Part shown: in pieces, positions 29,371 through 38,375 of the stretch | Layout of the letters: the number at the start of each line of letters is the position of its first letter | Numbering within the stretch: position 1 is the first letter of the stretch | Origin: Robiginitomaculum sp. | GTDB lineage: Bacteria > Pseudomonadota > Alphaproteobacteria > Caulobacterales > Maricaulaceae | Reading direction: 5' to 3' | Length of the DNA stretch: 64,000 nucleotides | Assembly (NCBI GenBank): GCA_021776615.1 | Contig: JAJFFO010000013.1 | Location: 151,339 to 215,338, forward strand | Notes under the pieces: model-generated | The model's database searches: none | Told to the model about the DNA's origin: nothing | What the model saw: the letters and a program-made list of their open reading frames with translations, nothing else | Program-made: the position numbers and the translations under genes

Positions 29371-30600
29371 CTAGGCTGTGTCCAATCCATAGGCGCTGTG
29401 CAGCGCCCGCACGGCAATTTCCACATCCGCCGACGGCACCAACGCACTGATGCGTGTTTCCGAGGTTGCTACCGCGCCAATAGCAATGCCTTGCGCAAAA
29501 AGAGCCTCAAACATGGTATGTGCCATTTTGGTTTGCGAACGAAGGCCGATGCCAATCACCGAAACTTTCGCCATATCGCGGTTAAGCTGAATATTCTCCA
29601 GCGCCAGATTATGACAGGGATTCTTCAGAAGGTCCAAAGCCTGATTTGCATCGCCGCGCCGCAAAGAGAATACCAACGTGCTTGTCGCGGCAGTTTTACC
29701 CGGGCTTTGGACAATCATATCCACCTGTATGTCTGCATCGCTCAGGATTTTAAATATCTGGCTCAATGTCGCCGGATCGGCTGGCAAATCGGCCATTATG
29801 CGCGCTTCATCGCGACTATAGCTGACCGCCCGTACCAAAGCGCGCTCCAACCCGGCCTGGCGATCAATCTGGGTGCCGGCAAAGGCATCATCACCAGTTT
29901 CAAAACTGGACCGAATACGCAGCACCACCCGTTCGGCCATGGCTAATTCCACGGATCGGCTTTGCATGACCTTCGCCCCTTGCGAGGCCATTTCCAAAAG
30001 CTCGTCATAACTGAGCGACTGTATCGGCTGGGCCTTGGGTGCCAACCGGGGGTCGGCGCTATAAACGCCGCTCACATCAGTATAAATCTCGCAGCTTTGC
30101 GCCTTGAGTGCCGCCACCACCGCCACGGCGCTAAGGTCCGAACCACCGCGCCCCAAAGTGGTAATGCGCCCATCTGGCCCCAGCCCCTGAAACCCGGCAA
30201 TAACGGCAATGGTGCCACCGTCAATCAACGTACCAAGGCGCGCCGCCTCAATATCGTGAATTTTAGCCTGACCATGATCAGCATCGGTAAGAATACCTGC
30301 TTGCCAGCCAGTGAGTGAGCGCGCTTTCAAGCCGCGGCGGCGCAAGGCCATGGCCAACAATGCAGCATTAATCTGCTCGCCTGCCGCCAATACGGCATCG
30401 CCCTCATCGGGCCATTGATTGTGTTCGTCAGCGCGCAAAACGTCCTGCTTCAATTGATCGGTCATACCCGCAGGCGCAGAAACCACGACGGCAATGGCCG
30501 TGCCATCCGCCGCCTGATGGGCGATTTGCGCCGCACACGCATCCAGCCGCGCCTGATCAGCGCTGGATGTGCCTCCAAATTTCATGACCAGACGTTTCAT
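29371..30600 (-). CDS. lysC: Aspartate kinase
   Basis: First step of the aspartate family (Lys, Thr, Met, DAP): phosphorylates aspartate. 409 residues with the N-terminal KFGGTS (7-12), the GFQGLGPDGRITTLGRGGSD catalytic loop, DVSGVYSADPR, and two C-terminal ACT domains (about 260-335 and 345-405) that normally bind lysine or threonine for feedback control. Upstream partner of ptsP and divergent to ubiG. Confidence 0.96.
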   Translation of the reverse strand: MKRLVMKFGGTSSADQARLDACAAQIAHQAADGTAIAVVVSAPAGMTDQLKQDVLRADEHNQWPDEGDAVLAAGEQINAALLAMALRRRGLKARSLTGWQAGILTDADHGQAKIHDIEAARLGTLIDGGTIAVIAGFQGLGPDGRITTLGRGGSDLSAVAVVAALKAQSCEIYTDVSGVYSADPRLAPKAQPIQSLSYDELLEMASQGAKVMQSRSVELAMAERVVLRIRSSFETGDDAFAGTQIDRQAGLERALVRAVSYSRDEARIMADLPADPATLSQIFKILSDADIQVDMIVQSPGKTAATSTLVFSLRRGDANQALDLLKNPCHNLALENIQLNRDMAKVSVIGIGLRSQTKMAHTMFEALFAQGIAIGAVATSETRISALVPSADVEIAVRALHSAYGLDTA

Positions 30601-30671
30601 CTATGCTCTATTCGTGTCGGTTTACGCAGTGTAGTTAAGTGGCAAATTGCAAAAGGTCTAGGTCCATATCC

Positions 30672-31457
30672 ATGACATTGTCTTCATCATCGCCAGCAAA
30701 AGCGACCAACAGCATCGACCCGGAAGAAGTTAAAAAATTTAGCGCCATGGCCGCTGAATGGTGGGATCCGCACGGAAAATTTCGCCCGCTGCACCAGTTT
30801 AACCCGGTTCGATTGAAATATATCCGCGATATTGTCACCGAGCATTTTGCCGCGAACAATGATGCGAAAGATACCACACGCCAGCCATTTAAGGGCTTAA
30901 CCTTTTTGGACATTGGTTGCGGCGGCGGGTTGTTGAGCGAACCCATGTGCCGGTTGGGCGCCACTATGGTCAGTGTGGATGCGTCCGAAGCCAATGTAAA
31001 AACCGCGAAACTGCATGCGCGCGAGCAAGGCCTGGTGATTGATTATCGCCATGGCGCGGCGGAAAATCTGGTGCACGACCACCAGTCCGCGTTTGACGTA
31101 ATTTTAAACATGGAAGTGATTGAACACACCAGCAATCCGGCACAGTTTTTACAATCTTGCGCCACGCTTTTGCGGCCCGGCGGGTTGATGATCATTGCCA
31201 CCATTAACCGCACGCCAAAAGCCCGGCTTTTAGCGCTAACCATGGCCGAGCGGTTATTGAAATGGTTGCCCGTCGGCACGCATGATTATGATAAATTGGT
31301 GCAGCCACAGGAAATTAGCATGCCTTTGGAAGCGGTCGGCATGCAGATAAGCGGGCCTCAGGGAGTGAGCTACAACCCCCTGGCCGGCACCTGGCGACTT
31401 AGCCGCGACAGCGCTGTCAATTATATGATGGTCGCCAAAAAACCTGCAGAAGCTTAA
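30672..31457 (+). CDS. ubiG: 3-demethylubiquinone-9/2-polyprenyl-6-hydroxyphenol O-methyltransferase
   Basis: Catalyses both O-methylations of ubiquinone synthesis. 261 residues from the ATG at 30672 ([13 protein letters not shown]); an in-frame ATG at 30639 is possible. UbiG hallmarks: [20 protein letters not shown], the SAM motif [15 protein letters not shown], and [14 protein letters not shown], then [11 protein letters not shown]. Divergent from lysC, as in many alphaproteobacteria. Together with ubiX it shows aerobic quinone synthesis. Confidence 0.93.
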   Translation: MTLSSSSPAKATNSIDPEEVKKFSAMAAEWWDPHGKFRPLHQFNPVRLKYIRDIVTEHFAANNDAKDTTRQPFKGLTFLDIGCGGGLLSEPMCRLGATMVSVDASEANVKTAKLHAREQGLVIDYRHGAAENLVHDHQSAFDVILNMEVIEHTSNPAQFLQSCATLLRPGGLMIIATINRTPKARLLALTMAERLLKWLPVGTHDYDKLVQPQEISMPLEAVGMQISGPQGVSYNPLAGTWRLSRDSAVNYMMVAKKPAEA

Positions 31458-31473
31458 GCTTGAGATTAAGTTT

Positions 31474-31489
31474 CTGACCCCAAGGTCAG
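31474..31489. terminator. Short hairpin between convergent genes
   Basis: CTGACC (31474-31479) pairs with GGTCAG (31484-31489) across a four-base loop, between the ends of ubiG and the SapC gene. The stem is short and no U-run follows, so termination is only possible. Confidence 0.35.
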
Positions 31490-31493
31490 GCCC

Positions 31494-32306
31494 TTAGGCC
31501 TTACCCGAAGTCTCGCCAATGGTGTCAGTTGGTGCTGGTCCGTTTTTCATGTCCAAAGCTATAACACGCTGCCAATTCGCTTGTGACATCAATTGGGCGT
31601 AAATGGCCTGCAAGCCGCCATTATCACGCAATTCAACCAGTTTTTCAGCTGGTAATTTGTTGAATTTTTCCGCCGAAATACCAACAAATTCACCAATTTT
31701 ACGTTGAGTAACGGTTTTGCCGTCTTCCCCGGTCTGCGGCAAGTTCATGTCCTGCGACGCCAGCAAGTCCAGCTCGTTCATCATGGTCACAAAATTGCGC
31801 GTGCCTTGCGCTTCGCCTTCGTACAATTGAATAAATTCAATGGCGCGATTGGTGAATTCGGAAGGCTTGCCGTCTACAAAGAAAGGCTGCTCGGCGTTTT
31901 CGGCAATAAACGGTGCGGCGCGGTCAATGCAAACCATCAGGTTTTGCTCATCACCATTAGTGGTCGCCGACACAAACGGATAACGACGCACAAAGCCTGG
32001 CAGATACACGCCTTCTGGCATCATACCATCAGCGTCGACAAAAGCATTATGGTCTTTTTGCATGCCCATAACGGCCACAGGAATACGGTCGGTACCGGCA
32101 AAAATGATCGGATAGCAAAGCGCTGCGGCGGTGAATTCGGCAACCGTCAATGGGATTAATTGCGTATCTTTGATAAAAGCAAACGGATGCTTGGTATCAG
32201 CCGTGACACCCAATTTACCATGGGCTTCACTATTGAGCGGCTCTGGCTGTTTGTAAAAAAGTAAATTACCGCCGGTTTCGACCGTGCCCGTATTCGTGTC
32301 TGCCAT
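31494..32306 (-). CDS. SapC family protein
   Basis: 270-residue protein of the SapC family, named from a Campylobacter surface-layer locus but of unknown function in proteobacteria. Recognised from HPFAFIKDTQLIPLTVAEF, YPIIFAGTDRIPVAVMG, and the FVRRYPFV and FFVDGKPSEFT segments. No signal peptide or membrane segment. A monocistronic gene, common in alphaproteobacteria with many TonB receptors, and here it lies beside one. Confidence 0.8.
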   Translation of the reverse strand: MADTNTGTVETGGNLLFYKQPEPLNSEAHGKLGVTADTKHPFAFIKDTQLIPLTVAEFTAAALCYPIIFAGTDRIPVAVMGMQKDHNAFVDADGMMPEGVYLPGFVRRYPFVSATTNGDEQNLMVCIDRAAPFIAENAEQPFFVDGKPSEFTNRAIEFIQLYEGEAQGTRNFVTMMNELDLLASQDMNLPQTGEDGKTVTQRKIGEFVGISAEKFNKLPAEKLVELRDNGGLQAIYAQLMSQANWQRVIALDMKNGPAPTDTIGETSGKA

Positions 32307-32572
32307 GATCTTCCCTCAGAATAAGTTGTGGCTATTGTTGGGGGCGTCTTAACGGATCAGGACATCTCTGCCAACTGCGCAGGTGTAGATAGTCGGTATG
32401 CAGACAAAAGAGGTTGGCTAAAATCAGTCCCGCCAACCCGAACATTCGGACTGATCTTCAATATTTACCTATAACCATACTCTTTGTATGGAAATAAAAT
32501 GGCAGGATGCCGCGCCCCCAAATGTCGCACCAATAATCGCTTGGTAAATGATACGGGACTTTGGGTCGGACC
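32307..32572. other. Intergenic region between SapC and TonB receptor genes
   Basis: Holds the SapC promoter region and the 3' flank of the receptor gene. The only structure I see is the hairpin listed separately. Confidence 0.4.
32423..32455 (-). terminator. Possible terminator of the TonB receptor gene
   Basis: On the minus strand ATCAGTCC and GGACTGAT form an 8-base stem around a 17-base loop, followed by TTTTAG. It lies about 118 bases after the receptor stop. The long loop makes it a weak call. Confidence 0.4.
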
Positions 32573-34573
32573 CTAAAAATCAGCAATCAGCCGGGCGCTA
32601 AACGACCTTCCGGCACCGGGAACCCGGTCTTTCAAAAACGACGCATGGGTGCGGTGGGTGGCGTTGGTTAAATTACTCAAGGTAAAAACCAGCCGCAAAC
32701 CCTCATTATCCGGCAAGGGGCGCACATTGGCGTGCAGATTAATCATGCTTGAGCCTTTGGTGCTGGTCTCGAAATCGGCAGTTTTGCTTTGCCGGTCGGT
32801 CCATATCAATTCGGCCCGCAGCTCCAAATTGTTTGAGGCGGCGGTTATCCCACCGGTAAGCTCCAATGGCGGTATGCGTGGTAAATTGCCAAAATCGCCA
32901 GTTTTGGCGCGCACATATTCCAAAGCCCCATCGCCACTGACACTCCACGCGCCGATATTGCCCAATTCGTGTTCCAGCGAAATTTCCGTACCTGTCAGTT
33001 TGGCATTGTTTTGCAAATAATCGAACGCGGCCAGATCATCAATGATGGCACCATTTGGGTTGAGGAAAATAAAGTCGCTGAAATCAGAATGGAAAACACT
33101 GATATGGGCATCCCGGCGGTCATCATGGAAGCGAGCAATGGCCTCCAGCGAAAATGCGCTTTCTTTTTGCAGATCTGCATCGCCATGGATGAAAGAGCTT
33201 TCCGCCAAATGCGGCCCATCAGAAAACAACTCAATATCGGTTGGCGCACGCTCTGTGCGCGAGGCGGAAACTGACAAAAACACATCGTCCAGCGGTCGCA
33301 CAAAAACACCGCCGGAAACACTGATGGCGGTGAAATCTCGCGCGCCGGCGTCAGAACGTAAATCGCGCGTTTCAACCCGGGCACCGGCCTCCAGCCCCCA
33401 GCCGCCAAAATCGCGGCGCTCGGCAATAAAGGCCCCCAAATCGCGGGTGCGGGTCAGGGGCAAAAACGCCTCATCGCCCACCGCTGCAAAAGTATTGCGC
33501 TTGGCATCGACACCAATGGATCCCGACCAACCCGCCAATTCGGTTTGATGTAAGCGTCCGCGAACTTCCCAGCCTTCAAAATCAAACCGCGTGCCGATAT
33601 CGCCATCTTCAAGTTCGAAATGGCGATAATCGGACGTGCCAAAGTCAACACTGATCTGGTCAAAACTGGCAAACGGCAAGTCGAAACCCAAGCGCGCATC
33701 CACCCGGGTTTGCGCCATATCTATGCGGGCGTCTTCCTCTTGCGGCAAGCCATAGTTCGAGGTGCTGCGCTTGAGCGAAACCCCGGCAAAGCCATTATCA
33801 TCAACATAGGAGCCGCCAATAGCGCCGGTTTTGAAGTTAAGGTCTGAATTGGGCAGGCGATCCTTTGGTCCATCACCCTCAATTGCCCGCAAGGAGGCGG
33901 TGCGGGCAAACCCCGGAATGCGCCGCTCGCCGCCATGGCGGCGCACACCTTCGGCATTGAACACAAATTGCCCGGCTTCGCCGCGCAACCGCACCGCTTC
34001 CACATCGCCCTCATCAACCGATGAGGCACCAACCACCACGCGGCCTTCAAACGGTGCGTTAAGTTTCTTTTCCGGAATACGCCCGTCAATAACATTGACC
34101 ACGCCGCCAATGGCATTGCCGCCATAGACGATCGCCGCCGGACCGCGCACCACTTCTATACGGGTGGCTTCCAGGGCTTCGGCGGTCACCGCATGGTCCG
34201 GGCTGGCGGTGGAGGCATCCATAATGCCGACACCATTGACCAGCATGCGCACACGATCACCACCAAGGCCGCGAATAACCGGTCGGCTGGCCGCTGGCCC
34301 AAAAGCGGTGGTGGAAATACCCGGTATACTGGCCAATACGTCGCCAAGACCACCAGCCACATCTTCCACCAAATCACCTTCACCAATCACGGTGACGCCC
34401 TGCAATAATTCATCCGCCCGCGCCCCAACCGGTGAAGCGGTGACGATGATTGTCTCTTCCGCCAAATGGCTTTCATGTTCATCTGGCGGCGTGGTTTGCG
34501 CCATCGCCATGCTGGCGCCAAGGCTGAGCACGCCAGTGCCAAGGAGCAATCGCATAAAACAAGGAGAAGTCAT
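32573..34573 (-). CDS. TonB-dependent receptor, ZnuD-like (probable zinc uptake)
   Basis: Outer-membrane gated channel of 666 residues. Signal peptide (about 1-25, ending AMA), a His/Glu patch DEHESH just after it, a TonB box-like ETIIVTA (40-46), a plug domain (about 55-165, IRGLGGDRVRMLVNG and RGPAAIVYGGNAIGGVVNV), and a 22-strand barrel ending in Phe (SFSARLIADF), the normal BamA signal. The plug region and the His patch match the ZnuD group of zinc receptors. The Zur-like repressor gene 1.4 kb away and a Zur-like palindrome 35 bases before the start support zinc, but the substrate is inferred. Confidence 0.85.
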   Translation of the reverse strand: MTSPCFMRLLLGTGVLSLGASMAMAQTTPPDEHESHLAEETIIVTASPVGARADELLQGVTVIGEGDLVEDVAGGLGDVLASIPGISTTAFGPAASRPVIRGLGGDRVRMLVNGVGIMDASTASPDHAVTAEALEATRIEVVRGPAAIVYGGNAIGGVVNVIDGRIPEKKLNAPFEGRVVVGASSVDEGDVEAVRLRGEAGQFVFNAEGVRRHGGERRIPGFARTASLRAIEGDGPKDRLPNSDLNFKTGAIGGSYVDDNGFAGVSLKRSTSNYGLPQEEDARIDMAQTRVDARLGFDLPFASFDQISVDFGTSDYRHFELEDGDIGTRFDFEGWEVRGRLHQTELAGWSGSIGVDAKRNTFAAVGDEAFLPLTRTRDLGAFIAERRDFGGWGLEAGARVETRDLRSDAGARDFTAISVSGGVFVRPLDDVFLSVSASRTERAPTDIELFSDGPHLAESSFIHGDADLQKESAFSLEAIARFHDDRRDAHISVFHSDFSDFIFLNPNGAIIDDLAAFDYLQNNAKLTGTEISLEHELGNIGAWSVSGDGALEYVRAKTGDFGNLPRIPPLELTGGITAASNNLELRAELIWTDRQSKTADFETSTKGSSMINLHANVRPLPDNEGLRLVFTLSNLTNATHRTHASFLKDRVPGAGRSFSARLIADF

Positions 34574-34902
34574 TTTGATCCAGGGGTTAAAATTTGTGAT
34601 CTACAAAGTTATGGATGTAATAACATAACAAAATGAAAATTTGCAAGTGTCATTTCGGTAAGGTTCTTATTCCCAAAACTTTGCCAGAGCTTTTTGTGAA
34701 CCCCTAACGTCAATTATGGTCCGAGCCGCCAATTCCGGCGCCAGCCGTGGTTTGGAAATACCGCATCATTGCCAACTCGGTCATGAGCGGGGCCACGATC
34801 TATCGCTTGTGCTCGCCGCCGCAGGTCCATAATATGCGCGCTGGTCATTAGGCTCAAATTCTCGGGTCAGGCCCGTAGATTCAAAATAAGGAAAATTAGA
34901 GT
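34574..34902. other. Divergent intergenic region with Zur-like operator
   Basis: Separates the leftward TonB receptor from the rightward hydrolase. Apart from the palindrome at 34608-34629 and an AT-rich stretch around it I see no gene or RNA; 34680-34880 looks unremarkable. Confidence 0.5.
34608..34629. promoter_or_regulatory. Candidate Zur operator
   Basis: GTTATG (34608-34613) and CATAAC (34624-34629) form a dyad with 10 bases between. The minus strand reads TGTTATGTTATTACATCC, close to the AT-rich palindromes bound by Zur in alphaproteobacteria (GTTATnnTATAAC-like). It is 35 bases upstream of the TonB receptor start, where it would overlap the promoter. Confidence 0.5.
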
Positions 34903-35967
34903 ATGCGGCATGTCATTTTGCTCATTTTCGCACTCACAGCTTTGTTCGCTTGCGCCCCCCCAACCCCAAAACCTACCACCGGGCCTGAGTCAAAAACCGC
35001 CAGCACCGCTAGTGAAACTGACGGCGCCGCTGCTGGGGAAAGAGAAATTCCGGGCGTTGGTGAAGGGCGGCTAATCCCGATCACAACACCAAAAGGCAAT
35101 TTCAACGTCTGGACTAAAAGAGTAGGCGACAATCCGAGCATCAAAGTGTTGCTGCTGCATGGCGGCCCCGGTTGGACCCATGAAGTTTATGAAATTTTTG
35201 AACAGCATTTCCCGGATGCCGGTATCGAATTTTATTATTATGACCAATTAGGTTCGCATTTCTCCGATCAACCTGACGAGCCGGCACTTTGGCAAACCGC
35301 CCGTTTTGTCGAAGAGGTGGAGCAGGTGAGAGTGGCATTGGGTCTGGGGCCAGACAATTTCTACCTGTTTGGTCAATCCTGGGGCGGTATATTAGCGATG
35401 GAATACGCCCTGAAATATCAGGACAATCTGAAGGGGCTGATCATCTCCAACATGATGGCCAGCATTCCCGCCTATAATGCCTATGCCAATAATGTTCTGA
35501 TGGCCGATATGGACCCAGCGGTATTGGCCGAACTCAAGGCATTGGAAGCAGCGGAGGATTACGACAACCCGCGCTATATGGGTCTGCTTATGGCCAATCA
35601 CTATATTCACCACGTATTGCGCAAGCCCGAAGCACAATGGCCGGACGCGGTTAATCGCGCCGGTGCCCATATGAATCCGGCCGTTTATGTTCCCATGCAG
35701 GGGCCAAGCGAACTTGGGGCCAGCGGCATTTTGGAAGACTGGGATCGCACAGCCGATTTACCGCGCATCCATGTCCCCACGCTGATTATCGGGGCGACCT
35801 ATGACACCATGGACCCGGCCCATATGCAGTGGATGGCCGGACAGGTGCAAAACGGGCGCTTTTTACTTTGCCCCAATGGCGCGCACCTGTCCCAATGGGA
35901 TGATGAAGAAATTTTCTTTGAAGGCCTGATAGGCTTTATTGAAGATGTGGATAGCGGAAGTCTCTAG
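34903..35967 (+). CDS. Lipoprotein alpha/beta hydrolase, proline iminopeptidase-like (S33)
   Basis: 354 residues. A lipobox ALFAC puts the lipidated Cys at 17; a Thr/Ala/Glu-rich linker (18-50) leads to an alpha/beta-hydrolase fold with the oxyanion HGGPG (86-90), the nucleophile elbow GQSWGG (Ser159), the acid likely in GATYDTMDP and the His in NGAHLSQWDD. HGGPG and GQSWGG together mark the proline iminopeptidase/S33 group. It would act at the periplasmic face of a membrane, which is unusual for this mostly cytosolic family. The Zur-like gene follows 30 bases later. Confidence 0.85.
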   Translation: MRHVILLIFALTALFACAPPTPKPTTGPESKTASTASETDGAAAGEREIPGVGEGRLIPITTPKGNFNVWTKRVGDNPSIKVLLLHGGPGWTHEVYEIFEQHFPDAGIEFYYYDQLGSHFSDQPDEPALWQTARFVEEVEQVRVALGLGPDNFYLFGQSWGGILAMEYALKYQDNLKGLIISNMMASIPAYNAYANNVLMADMDPAVLAELKALEAAEDYDNPRYMGLLMANHYIHHVLRKPEAQWPDAVNRAGAHMNPAVYVPMQGPSELGASGILEDWDRTADLPRIHVPTLIIGATYDTMDPAHMQWMAGQVQNGRFLLCPNGAHLSQWDDEEIFFEGLIGFIEDVDSGSL

Positions 35968-35997
35968 GGTCTGCCCCTAACAATCAAGGATTTGACC

Positions 35998-36411
35998 ATG
36001 CCCGATATTCTCGATGACGCCGAACGGTTGTGCGCACAAAATGGGGTGCGCCTTACCCCTTTGCGTCGCCGTGTTCTGGAACTTGTCGCCGGCTCTAAAG
36101 CGCCAGTGAAAGCATATGATCTGCTCTCCAGGATCGACCAATCCAACGCCAATGCCAAACCGCCGACCGTCTACCGCGCTCTGGATTTTCTCATGGAAGC
36201 CGGTCTGGTGCACCGAGTGGAGGCGCTCAATGCGTTTATTGCCTGCCCGCAAGCCGGGCATGGCCATGCGGCAATGCTCTATGTCTGCGAAGACTGCGCC
36301 AACGTCACCGAAGTGCAAGGTGCGCGCCCCGGACAAGACAATAAGCCAGACGGCTTTGCGGTTAAACGTAGCGTAATAGAACACTATGGAAAGTGCATAG
36401 ATTGCCGCTAA
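35998..36411 (+). CDS. zur: Fur family repressor, Zur-like
   Basis: 137-residue metal-dependent repressor. The winged helix covers about 8-75 (RLTPLRRRVLELV, PPTVYRALDFLMEAGLVHRVE). The dimerisation domain has Cys97 and Cys100 (YVCEDC) and Cys133 and Cys136 (GKCIDC) for the structural zinc and His88/His90 (GHGH) for the regulatory site. NAFIACPQAGHGH is the Zur rather than Fur pattern. Start at the ATG at 35998 after AAGGA; a TTG six bases upstream is less likely. With the nearby zinc-type TonB receptor and its palindrome it probably forms a zinc-response locus. Confidence 0.85.
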   Translation: MPDILDDAERLCAQNGVRLTPLRRRVLELVAGSKAPVKAYDLLSRIDQSNANAKPPTVYRALDFLMEAGLVHRVEALNAFIACPQAGHGHAAMLYVCEDCANVTEVQGARPGQDNKPDGFAVKRSVIEHYGKCIDCR

Positions 36412-36522
36412 TGATGGCTTTCTCATTCGCATAAACATCTAAGAATTCCATTTACGAGATTTTCAATATTTCTTGTTAAGTTCCCCCATAACAAAAAACG
36501 TGAAAAACGTACGGGGTGGACA

Positions 36523-37062
36523 ATGCAATCAAAAGTACAATTTCCGGACATCCGGGTATTGCTCATTGAGCGCAATGCGCAAAATGACTCTCTTTATCGC
36601 TTTGCTCTTGAAGACATGGCTTTTTATCAAATCACTTCGGCGACCAATACCGAAGAAGCTCTGGATCGAATATATTTCACCACGCCGGGGCTCATCATCC
36701 TTGGCGACGACCTCTATCCGCAAAGTGCGGCGGAGTTTGTGTTTGATATTCGCGCGGGCAAAACCGGCGCGCCAAGAAATGTTCCGATTGTGATGATCGG
36801 CACCTTCAAAGCAAAAACCACCATCGAAAATCTTCGTGATGCGGGCGTCACCGAAATGGTTTCGCTACCCTTGTCGGTTGAAAGTCTGCGTCTTCGCGTA
36901 CTGGCGGCCCTGAAAAAACCGCGAGACTTCATAGATGACACCGCTTATGCGGGGCCGGATCGACGGCGCCGCGAGGTTGAAATTGTTAAATGCAAGCGCG
37001 TCCCAAAACCCGCAAAGAAGGCGGCGGATAACAATTCAAATAAATCCACATTTGATATTTAA
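36523..37062 (+). CDS. Degenerate receiver-domain protein
   Basis: 179 residues with an N-terminal CheY-like fold (about 9-125). The receiver is degenerate. The acidic pair after the first strand is replaced (VLLIERNAQND), the phosphorylation position lies in a GDD context (LIILGDDLYP), and the conserved Lys is missing (VSLPLS instead of a KP). The tail holds YAGPDRRRRE, a motif that recurs at the end of many alphaproteobacterial receiver proteins, followed by a Lys-rich end. It may work as a phosphorylation-independent scaffold. The stop overlaps the convergent hydrolase stop by four bases. Confidence 0.75.
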   Translation: MQSKVQFPDIRVLLIERNAQNDSLYRFALEDMAFYQITSATNTEEALDRIYFTTPGLIILGDDLYPQSAAEFVFDIRAGKTGAPRNVPIVMIGTFKAKTTIENLRDAGVTEMVSLPLSVESLRLRVLAALKKPRDFIDDTAYAGPDRRRREVEIVKCKRVPKPAKKAADNNSNKSTFDI

Positions 37063-38000
37063 ACGCCGTTAATCTCGGCCATCATTTGCCCGAAGCGCTC
37101 GAAACATTCCTCCGCTGCGCCAAGCGCGCCGGGCATCAGGCCAGTGAGCGAAATAAAGCCGTGCGGCATGGCTTTATAGTGCAGGGATTGCACCGGTACG
37201 CCGGCACCAGCCAGTTTGTCAGCATAGGCGCCGCCCTCTGCCTTTAACGGATCAAGCCCCGCCGTAACCACCAAGGCTGGCGGCAGGCTTTTAAAATTCT
37301 CGTTAAACAGCGGCGAAAGCCGCGGATCTGCCGCATCGGCATCGGCAACATACAATTTGCGAATAGCGTTTAGCGCCTGATTACCCAACACATGCCCATC
37401 GGGCGATTTACGCTGTTTGGATTTGGTCTCGACCAATTGCAAAAGCGGAAAAATAAGAAATTGCGCACAAAGAGAGATACCGTGCTCGCGCGCATAATGG
37501 GTAAGCCAGGCGGCAAGCATACCACCCGCAGAATCGCCGCCCACGGCCAAAACATTTTTATCCATTCCCAAGTCGGCGGCATGCTCCACCGCCCAGTCCA
37601 ATGCGGTTTGCGCATCGTCATGGGCCGCCGGGAAAACGTGTTCCGGTGCCAGGCGATAATCCACCGACAATACCCGCAATCTTGAATGCGCCGCCAACCG
37701 TCGGCAGGAACTTTCATAGCTGGCCACATCGCCAACGATAAACCCGCCGCCATGAAAATAAATCAGCCCCGGACCCGGTGCCACCCCCGCCCCCAGAGGC
37801 GTGTACAAGCGCGCCGCAATTGGCCCGCAGGGCGACGGAATGCTAACCGCACGCGCTTGCGCAATTGGCGGCGCTGGTTTTTGCCAACTGTCCTTGCCGC
37901 CAGCAATGGCGGAGCGCGCAAAAGCCACCGCATGCGCCGGGCTATCGGTGGAAAAACTGTTTACCGCTTTGTCGAAAAGTTCGCGAAAATATTTGTCCAT
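37059..38000 (-). CDS. Alpha/beta hydrolase, hormone-sensitive-lipase family
   Basis: 313-residue cytosolic esterase/lipase of bacterial family IV. Oxyanion-hole HGGG at 83-86 (YFHGGGFIVG), nucleophile Ser157 in GDSAGG, Asp250 (TAGLDPLKAEG) and His280 (MPHGF) complete the triad; DYRLAPEHVFPAA is the family's conserved stretch. Substrate unknown, probably short-chain acyl esters. It ends by overlapping the convergent receiver-protein gene. Confidence 0.9.
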   Translation of the reverse strand: MDKYFRELFDKAVNSFSTDSPAHAVAFARSAIAGGKDSWQKPAPPIAQARAVSIPSPCGPIAARLYTPLGAGVAPGPGLIYFHGGGFIVGDVASYESSCRRLAAHSRLRVLSVDYRLAPEHVFPAAHDDAQTALDWAVEHAADLGMDKNVLAVGGDSAGGMLAAWLTHYAREHGISLCAQFLIFPLLQLVETKSKQRKSPDGHVLGNQALNAIRKLYVADADAADPRLSPLFNENFKSLPPALVVTAGLDPLKAEGGAYADKLAGAGVPVQSLHYKAMPHGFISLTGLMPGALGAAEECFERFGQMMAEINGV

Positions 38001-38055
38001 GCCTGCCAGTTAGGGCGTCGCCCGCCAGCTAGTCAATAACCTGATCAATCGCCGC

Positions 38056-38268
38056 TCAGTGAAGGGAAAAGCTTTGATGGCGACAGATACGACCATCGAG
38101 TGCGTCTTCAATAACCGATTGCAAAACCTGCCACGCATGGGTGCGCCGCTCATCGCCCAACGCCCGCATCTCATTCACCGCTTCGCCGGCCAGATGCGCC
38201 GCCCGTTCGCCATGGCGGTCAACCATGGTGAATGCCATGGTACATAAATCTTCCGGGGTGATGGCCAT
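38056..38268 (-). CDS. Small conserved protein
   Basis: 70 residues from the ATG at 38268, which follows AAGGA at a normal distance. The sequence is helical and acidic (TPEDLCTMAFTMVDRHGERA, then HLAGEAVNEMRALGD). Short proteins with this helical layout occur in sphingomonads and relatives (DUF6961-like), but I cannot assign it firmly. No signal peptide. It stands alone between the esterase and acyl-CoA synthetase genes. Confidence 0.6.
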   Translation of the reverse strand: MAITPEDLCTMAFTMVDRHGERAAHLAGEAVNEMRALGDERRTHAWQVLQSVIEDALDGRICRHQSFSLH

Positions 38269-38375
38269 CGGGCATTTCCTTGTGCGGCATTGCAAATTCT
38301 TATCGCCAGCATTGCAATTGCCACGCCACACAGATTTTATATGTAAATCAATAAGTTACCTTATGTTCCGCCCGG

